From Eulemur rufifrons (Eukaryota > Chordata > Mammalia > Primates > Lemuridae), in NCBI RefSeq assembly GCF_041146395.1, contig NC_090999.1:65353001-65417000 (forward strand): a stretch of DNA of 64,000 bases, in the 5' to 3' direction. A model generated the notes under the pieces. The model ran no database searches, had not been told where the DNA came from, and worked only from the letters and a program-made list of their open reading frames with translations. Positions within the stretch are counted from its first letter, which is position 1. Each line of letters begins with the position of its first letter. Both the position numbers and the translations under genes were made by a program. Positions 28,446 to 40,119 of this stretch are shown here, piece by piece.

Positions 28446-28555
28446 ATACAGATGTAAACAAAAGTGCCTCTCCTAGAGCCTCCCAGACTGCCGAGGAACA
28501 GCCAGATGCACCTGATGGCCCCCCTCCAGGCTCAGCCAGTGACCAAGAAAAGAAA
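28446..28555 (+). CDS. FAM81B: FAM81B coding exon 2
   Basis: The acceptor is GGTTGCCTAG|AT at 28444-28445. The exon completes an Asp codon and encodes 36 further codons, including TDVNKSASPRASQTAEEQ and ending ASDQEKK. This acidic, Pro/Ser-rich, probably disordered segment matches the human protein (DTNVNKSASP...AEEQP...QEKK) as I remember it, with a short insertion (Arg-Ala-Ser-Gln region). The downstream boundary is AAA|GCAAGT: the intron begins with GC, not GT, but the rest of the donor is a perfect consensus. The phase-0 join to GTA-AGA-TTA in exon 3 reproduces the human ...KKVRL junction. No GT donor near this point would give that junction. Confidence 0.85.
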
Positions 28556-29029
28556 GCAAGTACTTTTCTATAATCATATTAAAAATAGAACATTTTGCTT
28601 AGCTTTTTGAAAGCATAGGCTTGCTTAGAGAGCTTTAAGGAAGAATGGTTTTTCTTTATACTCTTCCCACATTTCCTGTTTGTTCCACCCTGACAAAGTG
28701 ACTGATGGTAGCATAAGCTGAAAAGAAAAATGGTCTCAATCTGTAAATACATTAACTGGATTGACTTGTCATATATGGAGCTAAAATTTTTAAAAAGTTG
28801 ATAATGATTGATTTTTTATGAAGATTCAAAATGAACCATGATAAACTCAAGGTATAGACTTTATCTCTAACATGAAAAAGAGAATAGCTAAATATAGGGG
28901 TTTTTTTTATTAGTACTTGTCATATCTTCCCCATTAATTAAAAAGAACTTTCAAAGAAGCAGTGTTTTTAGATTCTTTTTATACACTTAACCAGCAGATG
29001 CAGCTTCCTGTTATGGAAAGAGCTAGCAT

Positions 29030-29225
29030 AATATCGAGCACTGATTTTGGGTATCTATTGGCTGTACTGCACACTAGCTGTGGGCCTTTGGATGATCACT
29101 TAACCTCTGTTTCCCTTTCTGTAAAATGGGCTAATTAGGCCTATCATCCAAAGTTGTTGTGGGGTTTGTCTTAGGTAAAGTGCTCAGCAGGTAGGAAAGA
29201 CTCAATAAATAAATAGCTACAGCAT
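29030..29225 (+). mobile_element. MIR SINE, sense
   Basis: CACACTAGCTGTGGGCCTTTGG...TCACTTAACCTCTGTTTCCC...CTGTAAAATGGGCTAAT...AAGTGCTCAGCAGG...CTCAATAAATA spans most of MIR. Confidence 0.9.
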
Positions 29226-29234
29226 GATTATTAT

Positions 29235-29465
29235 CATCATATACATGATCTTGAGCAAGTCCATTACCTCTCTGACCCTCAAGATCCTCACCTATAAAAG
29301 TCATCTTAAATTCTTTCTGTAATTGGAAGGATTTCATCTGCTGAAAGTGACTAATGTCATCCTTACACTAACATAAAGATAATGATGCCTACCTTACAGG
29401 GCTGTTGAAAGAATGAAATTGCATCACATAAGAAAGTATTTTATATAGTCCACAAAGTCAAAAAG
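29235..29465 (+). mobile_element. Second MIR, adjacent and sense
   Basis: CTTGAGCAAGTCCATTACCTC...ATAATGATGCCTACCTTACAGG...GCTGTTGAAAGAATG is a second MIR core directly after the first. Confidence 0.7.
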
Positions 29466-29689
29466 AACTATAGCATTTTAAAGTATTATGATGAAATAGG
29501 TGAAAACTCGTATGTATAAACAAATACAATAGTAACCACCAAGTTGTTTGATTGTGAGACAATTGTTATATATAACATCCTAGACTGCAGGAATAGTGAT
29601 AAAACAGAACTGACCCCTTTATTCAATTAGCAAAGATGCAAAAATTTAGATACTGTCTCAGATACATAAAAATTGCATTAAAAACTAAA

Positions 29690-29860
29690 ATAAATGCACC
29701 ACCATGTTAATGGCTTTTGTTCTGGGTAGTAGAATTACAAGTAAGAATTTTTTTCCTGTATCTTTAACTTTTCTATATTTTTCCAAATTTTCCTCCATTG
29801 TCACATTTCACATTTGTCCCTTTCAAAGTGTGTATTGTAGCTGTAAAATAAAATAGATAT
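29690..29860 (+). mobile_element. Old L1/HAL1 3' fragment
   Basis: GGGTAGTAGAATTACAAGTAAG...TCTTTAACTTTTCTATATTT...TTCCAAATTTTCCTCCATTG resembles the 3' end of old L1 elements. Confidence 0.45.
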
Positions 29861-30032
29861 ATAACTAATTGTTATACTCCAGAAAGAGAAAGGAGGACAA
29901 TGGCCTAGTAATTTAGTGCCCTTGAACACAATATTCATCATACTCTTTAATTCCACAAATATTTAGAAAGGGCTACTAGTTGCCAAACGTGTTAGGCAGG
30001 GACCAACCAGTTGGTGAGAAAATAACAAAAAT

Positions 30033-30358
30033 AGGGCAGTGGTTCACGTTTGTAATCCTAGCACTTCGGGAGGCCGAGGCGGGCGGATCGTTTGAGCTCA
30101 GGAGTTCAAGACCAGCCTGAGCAAGAGCGAGATCCTGCCTCTACTAAAAAAATAGAAAGAAATTAGCTGGACAACTAAAAATATATAGAAAATATTTGCC
30201 GGGCATGGTGGTGCATCCCTGTAGTCCCAGCTGCTTAGGAGGATCGCTTGAGCCCAGGAGTTTGAGGTTGGCTCGGAGTGTGAGCTAGGCTGACGCCACG
30301 GCATGGCACTCTAGCCCGGGCAACAGGGTGAGACTCTGCCTCAAAAAAAAAAAAAAAA
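30033..30358 (+). mobile_element. Alu SINE, strepsirrhine type
   Basis: GGGCAGTGGTTCACGTTTGT...GAGCAAGAGCGAGATCCTGC...GACAACTAAAAATATATAG...GTGAGCTAGGCTGACGCCAC and an A-tail. The first bases of the left arm are missing or diverged. The right arm has a short deletion before GGAGGATCGCTTG and local duplications (GGCTCGGAGTG, GGCATGGC). Confidence 0.92.
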
Positions 30359-31481
30359 TAGGTACAGGGACACACACACATTTACAGACCAGGGGGAACA
30401 ATGAAGAGGTGAGAGGGAAAGAACTAGCATACAGTATGTGAGGATCCCAGGGCCCAGATCTGTTCCAGAAGGAAATGGAAGTGAAAACACAAACCAGACA
30501 GAAAACCAGTCAGGTCCTCTAGGAATCTAATTCTCGTAATGTGGACACTGAATGCCAGTGGAGCAGCAGATGCATTCTCTAGGGGAAGACCAGGCTTCTG
30601 AGCATCAGACTCATCACAGACCCCAATCGGCAATGGGGAGGGGGCCCCAGCACTGTCACGGAGGTTCACTAACTGCACTGTGAGCTGGCTCCAGCCTGTT
30701 CTGCTTGTCCACCACCAAGAGGGCTGGGTCAGGAGACATTATCGTCAGGTGTTCTTTATCGGCTTCCTTGATAATGAACTTACGTTTTTATTTTCCTTTA
30801 AGGTTTTTCGGAGGAGGGAGTTTTCCATTTAAGTTTCTTAGGCCTTAAGAAATAGTAGTTCCTTAGGTATTTGCAAAAGAAATTCTCTCTGTATGTGGGT
30901 CTTAACATATTCTGCCCACCATTATAGTGTACAATAACACGAAGCAAGAAAAAATATCCTAGGAATATATTTTAAGTTTTTAGAAGGAGAATACCACTCA
31001 TACTCTCCCTATTAAATCCTGTTCAGTGATAGGCTGTTAAAATTAGAATAAATTTGTGTTTTGTTTTTTAAACTTAAAAGAATATTACAGTTTAAAGCAT
31101 TTTCAGCATATGCAAAACAGTGAGTACATTTGCTATCCTTTTTCTGGTCATAGCAATGCTTCAAATTATCAACTTTCATGAAAATAGAACTTTCTAGTAG
31201 TACCATTTTATTAGATTAGAAGTTGTCAATTAAGTATGCATATAACCAGCTATTTTTAATACTAGTAAATATGTACATGGCTGTGCTTTGTGATTTTATT
31301 TCTTATTGACTATAATAATCTGAATCCAGGCACTAAGATAGACTAGTTTTCTAGATTTGGGCTTTGGTTTTGAAAATTAGCTGATTCCCCTGAGGAATAA
31401 TTCATTCTGTAAGGCCTTCTTGAGTAACTCAGTCAATAATCACTAGATATTTTGTTTAAAAATTGCCTAAGAATAATCTAT

Positions 31482-32339
31482 GCTTTGACTTTCCCAAAAA
31501 GTTTTTTCTGACTATCATACCAAATCTATGAAATATAGCTCTCTAGTGTCTCCATAGAACTTAATTTTGGTGTTAATCATTAGCAATACAAAGGGGACAT
31601 GTGTAAGATTAACTGGGCTGATGGTCTATGATATACAGTATTGGGTATTTACCCAAAGGAGAAAAAATCATTCTATCAAAAACACATGAGCTTGAATGTT
31701 TATTGCAGCACAATTCACCACAACAAAGATGTGGAATCACCCAAGTGCCCATCAATAAATGCGTGGATTAATAAAATGTGGTATATGTATACTATGAACT
31801 ACTACTCAGCCATAAAAAAATGGTGAGCTGATACCGTTTGTAACAACCTGGATGGAACTGGAGATCATTCTTCTAAGCAAAGTATCACAAGAATGGAAAA
31901 AAAATTCCACATGTATTCATTATTAAATTGGAAGTAATTGATCAACACCCATGTGCACATATAATAGTAAAACTCAATGGAAACCAAGCAGGTGGGGGGG
32001 GAGGAGGAGACAGGTAAATTCACACCTAATGCGTATAATGCATGGTATCTTGCTGATGGGCACACATGTAACTTTGACTCAAACTGCACAAAAGCAAGTT
32101 ATGTAACCAAAACATTTGTACCCCTGTAATATTCTGAAAAAAAAATTAAACCTAACTGTGTAATTTGGGCACAAGAATTATAGGAGAATAATTTAAAATA
32201 TATACATAAAAGGAAAAAATTATACAATAGGAAGATACATCTGTATAAGTTACCAATTTTGTTTGTATATGTTTGATTTCCATGAGCCTGTTGCACAACA
32301 AGGTGGAAATGACAAGGACAAGTACTGTAAAAAAAAAAA
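31482..32339 (+). mobile_element. TSD-flanked insertion containing an L1 3' end
   Basis: AAGAATAATCTAT occurs at 31469-31481 and at 32340-32352, the latter directly after an A13 tail. Between them, 31638-32155 is a 5'-truncated L1 3' end in sense (TATTTACCCAAAGG, ATGGAACTGGAGATCATTC, TTTGTACCCCTGTAATATTC, then A9) of the form found in strepsirrhines. It is followed by about 170 nt of non-L1 DNA before the final A-tail, which suggests 3' transduction. The first 156 bp (31482-31637) are also not L1. The right target duplication ends 44 bp before FAM81B exon 3. Confidence 0.7.
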
Positions 32340-32396
32340 AAGAATAATCTATAAAGTAGTAAATGATATATTTTTAATCTGTGACTTTTCTTTTAG

Positions 32397-32461
32397 GTAA
32401 GATTACCTCCAGCCAAAATGTCAACCAAGAATTCTACAGATCTAGTTGAATATGTTGACAA
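32397..32461 (+). CDS. FAM81B: FAM81B coding exon 3
   Basis: A pyrimidine-rich acceptor (GACTTTTCTTTTAG) precedes GTAAGATTACC at 32397. The 65-nt exon reads VRLPPAKMSTKNSTDLVEYVD plus two bases of a Lys codon and ends at AA|GTAAGT, a consensus donor. The translation is nearly identical to human FAM81B residues around AKMSTKNSTDLVEYVDK. It contains an in-frame internal Met (32418-32420) that could serve as an alternative start if the first exons are skipped. A recent L1-containing insertion ends only 44 bp upstream, so the branch site must lie in the short AT-rich stretch 32353-32385. Confidence 0.92.
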
Positions 32462-33059
32462 GTAAGTTTTTAAATTATGGCTAGTTTTACCTATTAACTC
32501 CATTTAATGACTCAGTCAGATATTAAAGTGCCTGAATGAGACCTTTGAGTTAAGTTCTCTGCTTTCAGAAGAGGCTAAACCATCTCAGAAAGACAAACTG
32601 CTCAAATCTTTTCCTTTCTGATGGACTGAGCAAGCAAATTTTATTGCCTCCACTTTAAATAACTTCAGTCGATTCTGGTAGATTTATGGGTTAAGTAATA
32701 CCACATAGGCAGTGAGTGACATTCAATAATATCACAGATAGCTAACTATGACTTCAACATAAACCAAGAAAATCTGTTAATATTTCATGATAAAAACACA
32801 GGAAATTTTAAAATATATTTAATTCATCTTTAGAAAATTGTTTCTGCTATTTACAGTACCATACCTGGAGCTCATCCAGGGAAGGTCTACAGAAGAGGGA
32901 CAAGTCTGGGCACTGGGAAATGTAATAACATACTACTGATACATGCACATTGCTCAAAATATCCTAGAATTCCAGTTTGTAAAGGTGGGATTACAGAGGC
33001 ATTGTGTATTAATTTGAGTTGTTTTCTATTTCATATGTTGAAGCAAGATTTGGTCTAAT

Positions 33060-33240
33060 GCTTCCAGTAATGTCTTCAAAGCACTTGGGATTTAGTCTCA
33101 GCCCTTCTGCTAATTTGCTGTGTGACCTCAGTCAGTCCCATAATGTCTCTTGGCTTTGGTTCTGAAATTTGCAAAATGAAGAGATTGAATTAGAAACTCT
33201 CTAGGGTTCACCGCAGCTTTAAAATAATTCTGATTCTAAA
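33060..33240 (+). mobile_element. MIR SINE
   Basis: GCTAATTTGCTGTGTGACCT...CATAATGTCTCTTGGCTTTGG...TTTGCAAAATGAAGAGATTG matches the MIR core. Confidence 0.75.
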
Positions 33241-34014
33241 ATATGCATCATGACCACAGAAGAAAAATGACTAAATAAGTGAAATGAGTCAATGTGAAGA
33301 GAAAAATCTAAATACATATTGGACTTGGATTTTTTTAAATTACCATTAACCTTGAGAAAAATGAAGATGATGAAATTTTAAATTCATTGATTTTTATTGC
33401 ACTATTTTCCCTATTAAGAACTTCCCTGTTCTTTAGCCAATTAAATTTAATACATTCCAAATAGTTCACAGTATTTCAGCCCCTCTTTTTATTCTCCCCA
33501 TAACTTGTATTTGTTTATGTCACTATGAATCTATAATCTAGAAAAAAATGAAACCAAACATGAGGAAAGGATTTTTTTAATGTTCAAAACCTATGACATT
33601 TAGACAGATTTTTTCTTTTATTTAGATAAAGAAATTTTTGTTGTTGTTGTTAAGCACAATGTGGTATGCACAAAAATAATAATTATAAATAGATATATTA
33701 GCTAACCTTATCTTCCAAGGAGAAGAGGGAAATTTTTTCCTACCTGGCTCTCTACAAGACAAATGGAAAATAGAAATAATTCTTCTAATCTGTCAAATAT
33801 CAGTATGAATCCAAGTGGATTTCTTTAGCCCAAGCTGTTGACCTACATCCCAGGAGATGAGAAAACAAATTATTGGAAGATAGTAACAAACTTAAGAAAT
33901 CCAAGAAAACTTTTTGGATTTCTTGGATTCCAGAGAAACTAAAATTAAGAGAAAGAGAAAGAAATAGTCTATAATTCAAAGCAAAAGCATGATGAAGACT
34001 ATCTGGCTCCAACA

Positions 34015-34235
34015 TTTATTTCCACCTTCATCTCTCCCTTATCCCTTGTTACTGTCTAAGCCACATATCTAGAACTTTCAATTTACTACCTGAGATGATT
34101 AGTTCTCTTTTTGACCCTCCTCTCTAATCTCTCAGAGCAGACTGCAAGCTCCCTGAAGGCAGGGACTCTAGGCCTTAAGATTTTTGATGCCCCTACAGTT
34201 GCCTATCATGGTACATTTTAATATTCTTGATAAAC
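34015..34235 (+). mobile_element. L2 3' fragment, sense
   Basis: AGACTGCAAGCTCCCTGAAG then GCAGGGACTCTAGG, the conserved L2 3' motif, with decayed flanks. Confidence 0.6.
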
Positions 34236-34959
34236 TGTAGCTGACAGATTTAGTGGAGAGTAATGGTGGAACAATTGGATCGTTAGAACTCTGTTTAAAG
34301 AAGTAGATTTCTGGGTAACTGTTTAACCAAAACCAAAAGGGCATTTAGACATTTCAATCATTGGTACAGACAATTTGAATTGACATATTTAATCCAATAA
34401 AATAAACACAAAGAACAACAGTTTTAAAATTAACTTCACCCTTCAAATCATAGTTTTCACGGGTGACAATAAATGTGTTGATATGCAAACAGGGTACGTA
34501 AGTAAAAGTCATTATGAACTCATTAAATGGCCTGAATATTTATTACATGTTTTCAGAGGCTTAACCTACATGGGTGTGTTTATAGGTAATGCTATCAACA
34601 AAGAATAACAACTCAAAAAGTAAAAATCCAGCAACAAAAAAGGCAATCCTATCCTCTGAAAAGGGCAGGCTAGAGAGATGCACCTTTAAAAGCAAGCTGA
34701 GTGGGTGTGTTTACAGAGCCTTTCTTGGCCTCAGGCAGCTGGAGCAATATTCACACATTATTATACTTGTTAAATGTTAGATCATATTAATAATCTATGG
34801 GATGGGAGAGGTAGAATGTTTGCAGTCATTGATAGCACAGATATGGTGACATTATATTAAAGGCAGTAAATAATTCTGATTTCCACATTTGTTCATCGAT
34901 TCACAATGAGCAGACATCTACTGATTTTATGACAGTGTGTCATGTCCAATGCTCATTTA

Positions 34960-35165
34960 AGCTTAATTGGGCATAAAAGCACCAAAGCCTTTTTTTGGAT
35001 TCTTCGTCTTCTGCTGGTGGACGGAGCACTGAACAGAGGTCAGGGCATCTCAGGTCTACTCTTGAATCTGCCTCTAATCAGCTATGCGACCTTGAGAAAA
35101 ATAAAATTTCTTCTCTTCTCTGAGCAACGTCTGCCTCCTCTATGAAATGGGGTGGGAGTTTCAAG
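34960..35165 (+). mobile_element. MIR SINE
   Basis: GAATCTGCCTCTAATCAGCTATGCGACCTTGAG...CTCTGAGCAACGTCTGCCTCCTCTATGAAATGGGGT corresponds to the MIR core and 3' part. Confidence 0.7.
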
Positions 35166-35439
35166 TGATCCATGATACGCACTTGCTATTTCTCAACTCT
35201 GCCCACAATTTCTCATCAACATTCTTCTGTGTAATGAAGTAGGTGGCTAAGATTTAAGAACTACATTATTCTCCCATGGGATTTGTTAATAATTTTTAAT
35301 GGAAAACAAATTCTGCTCATAAATCTTTTTCTTTGACTATCCTGAGGGCAGGGCGGGAAATGTTTCTCACCATCTGATCAAATACTTTCTCAGGTCTCTT
35401 TCATCTTTAAGATTCTTTGGTCTTCAAAAACTGCTTATT

Positions 35440-35790
35440 GCCATTTATTCACTTAACAAATATTTATTAAGCACCTACTATGTATCAGGCACTGTGTTAG
35501 GCACTTGAAGAGTCACCTGTGAACAAAACAGAGATCCCTCCTCGTGGAACTTTCATTCTAGCAGGAGGGAGGGACACACATTGTTAGACAGATGTGTGTC
35601 AGCGTTGGCCTCATTGAGAAGTTGGCATTTGAGCCAAGACTGGGAAATAAGGGGACATCTGGAGGACATCTGGAGGCCATGTGGACATCTGGAGGAAGAG
35701 CAAAGGTTCTGAGGCAGGAACATTCCTATGGTGTCGCAGGAACCGAAAGGGGGCAAGGATGGCAGGAAGAGAAAGGAGAAAAGCACACAC
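35440..35790 (-). mobile_element. L2 3' fragment, antisense
   Basis: TTCACTTAACAAATATTTATTAAGCACC...ATCAGGCACTGTGTTAGGCAC...GTGAACAAAACAGAG...CATTCTAGCAGG, then GGCATTTGAGCCAAGACTG. Inside, GGACATCTGGAGG is repeated three times (35652-35695). Confidence 0.8.
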
Positions 35791-36739
35791 TTGAACTACA
35801 ACAGTATCTGGGATTCAATATGAATCCTGAGTTTCTGCTGCCCATGGAGAAAGTTCCAAATTTCCTGAACAAAAAGGAGGCAGGGAAACAAGGTTGTTTT
35901 ATACAAAGGAGTTTTCCAGCCTGGGTCATTGCCAATATATATCTCAGGAATTCTCTCAGGAATACATTTTGTGAAGATGAGGATCTGGCTGACAGCCAAA
36001 GAATGGTATTTAAAATTTGGATACATAAAACTTTCAGTAGGTCAAATGGGAAAAATAATAAATGACTAACGATTTCTCCTTGTGAGTGGAATGTGGAATT
36101 CAGGGTCTGAAAGTATTCGTTTTCCAGGTTTTTCTTAGCACCGTGGCAGACATTTTATTATGCTGTGATGCACTGCTTTTGTTGCTGCCTGATGAAGACA
36201 GATATTTCACGTTACGATGCAAGAGAAAGGAAGACAAACGCTGTTGGCTGAGCTGTCTATGGTCAGGCCGTGTTAAGTTGGGTGGCACTGCCATCAGCCA
36301 CAGTGCAGTCTTTTATTCTCTCTCTTTCATCTGCTCACTGTCCCCACCTGTGATGGCCAAGACTGTGTGAGTGGGCATGGCCACAGGAATTGGCATGACC
36401 CACAGTGACTGCCCAAATCAGTCAGGGCAGGGGCTGCCCACATGGTGCCAGTCCCTCCTGCCCCAAGAGGCTCTCTGGATTCTTGTCATAGCTAAGAGCT
36501 TCTGCTCAAGCATAAGAACTCCACTGCGGCCGGTCTTGGTTCTCTAGAGCACAGAGGGGGGCCCCTCCAAACAATGGGCCTCAGAGAGGACCCTTAGGTC
36601 CCCAAGGAGAGATGTGAGCCAAGCAAGAACAGGTGACCAGAGTGAAAATTCTACGATGCTAGAAACAGGTTACATACTAAGAAGCAGAGGAATAAACACA
36701 ACTTATTACTCTGAGAAAAGTGCAGACACAACAGGAAGA

Positions 36740-36920
36740 GCCACTAATTACCGTGGTGTAGCAGAAAGAGAAGAGGTGCATTAAAACATTTCCCAGCTGG
36801 CTTACTGATAACCTCCAAGCCTCAGTTTCCTTCTAAATTGAGAAAAATTGTACTTATGCCACAGGGTAGTTGTGGGAATAAAATGAAAGTGTTATGTTTA
36901 TACTAAATAGAAGTAAAATA
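36740..36920 (+). mobile_element. MIR SINE
   Basis: GATAACCTCCAAGCCTCAGTTTCC...CCACAGGGTAGTTGTGGGAATAAAATGA fits MIR. Confidence 0.7.
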
Positions 36921-36984
36921 GTGTTATAATAAGTTCCTTACATTATTCCTGGGCTAGGAACTCCCCTCAAATAACTTACCATCT

Positions 36985-37445
36985 GTATCGGTTTCCCAGG
37001 GCTGCCATAACACAGCACCACAAGCTGGGTGGCATAAAACAACAGAAATGGATTGTCTCACAGTTCTGGAGGTTAAGTCCAAAGTCAAAGTGTCAGCAAG
37101 GTTGATTCCTTCTGCGGGCTCTGAGGGAGAATCTGTTCCATGTCTTTCACTTTGCTTCTGGTGACCATGGGCAAGCCTTGATATTTCTTGCCTTCTAGAT
37201 GCATCACCCCAATCTCTGCCTCCATCTTCATATGGTGTCTCCCTGTGTTTCTGTCTTTACACAGCTGTCTTCATATAAGGACACCAGTCATATTGGATTA
37301 GAGGCCCACCCTACTCCAGTGTCACCTCTTCCTAACTAATTACATTTGCAAAGATCCTATTTCCAAATAAAGTCACATTCTGAGGTACTGGGCTTTAAGA
37401 CTTCAATACATAATTTTGGAGGTACACAACTCATAACACCACCTA
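36985..37445 (-). mobile_element. MaLR-type (MST/MLT1) LTR, antisense, near full length
   Basis: GTTTCCCAGGGCTGCCATAAC, CTGGGTGGCATAAAACAACAG, TCTCACAGTTCTGGAGGTTA, CTCCATCTTCATATGGTG, TATAAGGACACCAGTCATAT, GATCCTATTTCCAAATAAAG and TCACATTCTGAGGTACTGGG occur in order, reading as the reverse complement of a MaLR LTR. No internal region is attached, so it is a solo LTR. Confidence 0.88.
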
Positions 37446-37539
37446 ATAATTACAAATAATTATAAGAACACATGTGTACCACACTTACAGACATTACAGA
37501 GCACTCCAGGTACGTTATTTAAATCGATCCCCTCAGCCA

Positions 37540-37710
37540 GTTAGGAAAGTTAGGAGTCATTTTCTCCACAGGACAGAGAAGGAGCCCTCTTCTGGGCAAC
37601 CTGAGAAAGGATAAAGGTAGGTAAGTGGTAGAGACAGAACTTGAACCCAGGCCTTCTGATTTCAAGTACAGCATTCTTTCCCCTGGAGACTCACATAAAA
37701 ACCCACAGCC
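37540..37710 (-). mobile_element. MIR SINE, antisense
   Basis: GGTAGGTAAGTGGTAGAGACAGAACTTGAACCCAGGCCTTCTGA is the inverted MIR 5' portion; CATTTTCTCCACAGGACAGAG and CAACCTGAGAAAGG precede it. Confidence 0.75.
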
Positions 37711-39929
37711 CCCCAAAAGAGCAAGGTAATATGGGAAAGTGTCTCAGGAGGGTTAGAAAAAGCTGTGGAAATTGCAAACATCATTAAAACAATTTATTGC
37801 TATAGTTTACATATGTTTTACCTCTAAGTATGACCTAGACTTCCACCCTGCCCTGTCCCTGTGTCATCCTTAATGCCTCCATAAAAAAGAAAGCCAGTCA
37901 CACTAGGAACATCATTAATTTTGCAGTTTTATTGATAATTCTACTGAACGTGAGGAGTTTGCCTCATAGAGCACATGAAGTTTCACTGGAAAAGATCCAC
38001 ACCCAGAATCTTTCTCCAGTCTCTTCTGGGCTGTGCCACGATTTGGAGTTGTCTCTTTCTCGGGCCCTTCCTGGTGCAGGCCCCTTGCTGGCCTTAAACC
38101 CATTGGCCTTGGTCTTGCTTCTTCCTGGACTGTGCCCCCCAAAACTCCAATTGCCTCCCTCATACCCTAGAGCATTCAGCTCTACAGAAAACTCAGCAAT
38201 GGAGATTTCTACAGCTACCAAAATCCATCTTCCAGGGTGGTTATAAACAAGGAACAGAGAAGCTATAGAAAATACTTTTTTTTCTATTTCATCACTCCCC
38301 ACACACCCACAGATTATTTTTTTTGTGAAACATCAAAATATTCTCTAAAATTTCACTTTAGATTTTTTTGCAGGCCTCTATACATTGAGAATGTAACTAG
38401 TTTATGAGATTTTATAGATCTCATAAAAATGTAGACATTCTTCTTCAGTTATGCCTTTTCACGTTCTAGAAAAGGGTTTAAATTTTCAAATGTTAGTCTC
38501 TGAGTATTAAAGGTTGCCAAAATGGTTATCAGAACCCCCTGAGTAAATTTAGTGCTCTATTCACAAGAACAGAACAGGCAGGGAAGGGAAAGGCTCCGTG
38601 TACCAGTGTCGCTGCCAGCTACAGCACAGCTGGTGTAAGTCACACTGAACGGCGGAAAAATAGAACTCGGAGTTTGTGGAAAATCTGTTCAGATTTAGTT
38701 GTCAGCTACATAATCAATGATCTATGTAAAGCCCAAATAGCTCCCTAAAAAGGCTCCCTAGGAATTCTTCCTCCTGTGGTTAGTGACTCCATCTGGACAA
38801 GCCTGGAATATTCAGTTATTTCTTTTCTTTCACAGTTAAATTTAGATATAGGTCCCAGTGATATACTAAGAAAAAAGTGAGGTTTTGTTATTTACTAAAA
38901 GAATCAGGGTGGCCACAACTTGCTACTAGTGAAAGGCCTCAGTTTTTAACCCTTTGGATGATCTGATGATTTGAATAATGGTATCATCGGGAATCTCTGT
39001 TAGAAAATTGAGAAATGTTTGTGTGTTTGTTCTTCCAGTGGTTGATTTAAAAAGGTCAATTGGGCAACAACATTCTCTTTCCTTATGGCCATGGAAATAC
39101 TGAAAAAAATACAAGCTGTTTATCTTATAGGAATCATACAAATAAAATTAAACAGAGCATACTTCGGTGCTTCACTAAGCATTATTAATGAGTAATAATA
39201 ATAGTACTCCAGTTAATAGTAAATCTCAGGCATGAAAAGAAATTTCAAAAAGGAAAGTTTGTCACTAATTATAAATTAACTTTTTAAAATAAACTTTAAA
39301 AATTAAGGAAAAGAAATAACTACGGTCCAGCATTTGTATAAGTCACTTAATGTCTCCATGGTTGCAGGCAAATAAATACATTTGCGTGGCTGTAGGCACT
39401 GTCCTCCTCAGAGGCTTCCTTCAGTGTGACAATAGCCTTAACACTGAGGCCAGGCCCACAGGCAGCCACAGACTGGCACCCGAGCAGAGGTGGCGACCCT
39501 GCTCCATTGGTCCCTCTGCTGGCTGGGCCCTGCTTCCTCATTGCTCTTTCTAGATACAATCTTGACATCAGCCAACAGCACCCCCAAGAGTGCGTGCACT
39601 GGGCCCTGCTAACCCTGGGCTTGGTGCAGCTGTGTGCATTGGTTTCACCGCCCCCTACTACATGTTTCTCACTGGTTATCTCAGAACTTACAACCACACA
39701 GCACAACAGGCTTTGTTGGCCCTGTTAAAAATGAAGCCGTTGAAACACTTGGTCGATAAGTGGTGGAGCCTGTATTCTACCCTCAATCTGTCTTGCTTTC
39801 CAGCTTGTCAAGCTGCTCTGAATGCCTACAGAACTGGAGAGCTCATATTTCATTTTTCACACTTCAGTATTTCATTATATATCCTGCCTTACATCATTCA
39901 CCGATTCACGTGACCAGCCTTAAACTAAT

Positions 39930-40100
39930 CAGGGCTGTTCAGTCCTGATTAGAATCACCTAAGTGTTTGCTTAAGGTGCATACTCTTGCTCTCCCTGCCT
40001 GCCCCAAGATTATGATTTAGTGGGTCTTGGTAGAGCCAAGAAATACTTATTTTAATAACTTCCCTCCCTCCCCCTTCCCTGTGAACTATTCAAGTTTCTT
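39930..40100 (-). mobile_element. MER5-like MITE fragment
   Basis: GATTAGAATCACCTAAGTGTTTGC...TGATTTAGTGGGTCTTGG...AAGAAATACTTATTTTAATAACTT resembles MER5B; the orientation call is weak. Confidence 0.5.
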
Positions 40101-40119
40101 GATGAGAAATACTGAATTA

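Larger units (their letters stand above)
28556..32396 (+). other. FAM81B intron 2 (3.84 kb, GC-AG)
   Basis: A phase-0 intron starting GCAAGT and ending TTTTAG. It holds MIR copies, an old LINE fragment, one Alu and, at its 3' end, an L1-containing retro-insertion; 28557-29020 and 30360-31460 show nothing else I can name. Confidence 0.8.

Noticed and set aside
28437..28449. GTTGCCTAGATAC resembles half of an RFX X-box, tempting for a ciliary gene
   Set aside because: Only the GTTGCC half-site fits, and it is part of the exon 2 acceptor inside the transcript.
35592..36065. Longest open frame in the window (157 codons)
   Set aside because: Its first part is the antisense strand of an L2 element and the rest has no recognisable homology, splice context or codon pattern.
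37915..38302. Minus-strand overlapping frames (82 and 112 codons) ending in AATAAA, possible retrocopy of a basic protein
   Set aside because: No poly(A) tract, no target duplication, and no protein I recognise in any frame.
39347..39728. Overlapping open frames on both strands of about 100-119 codons
   Set aside because: GC-richer stretch lacking stops by chance; no recognisable domain.
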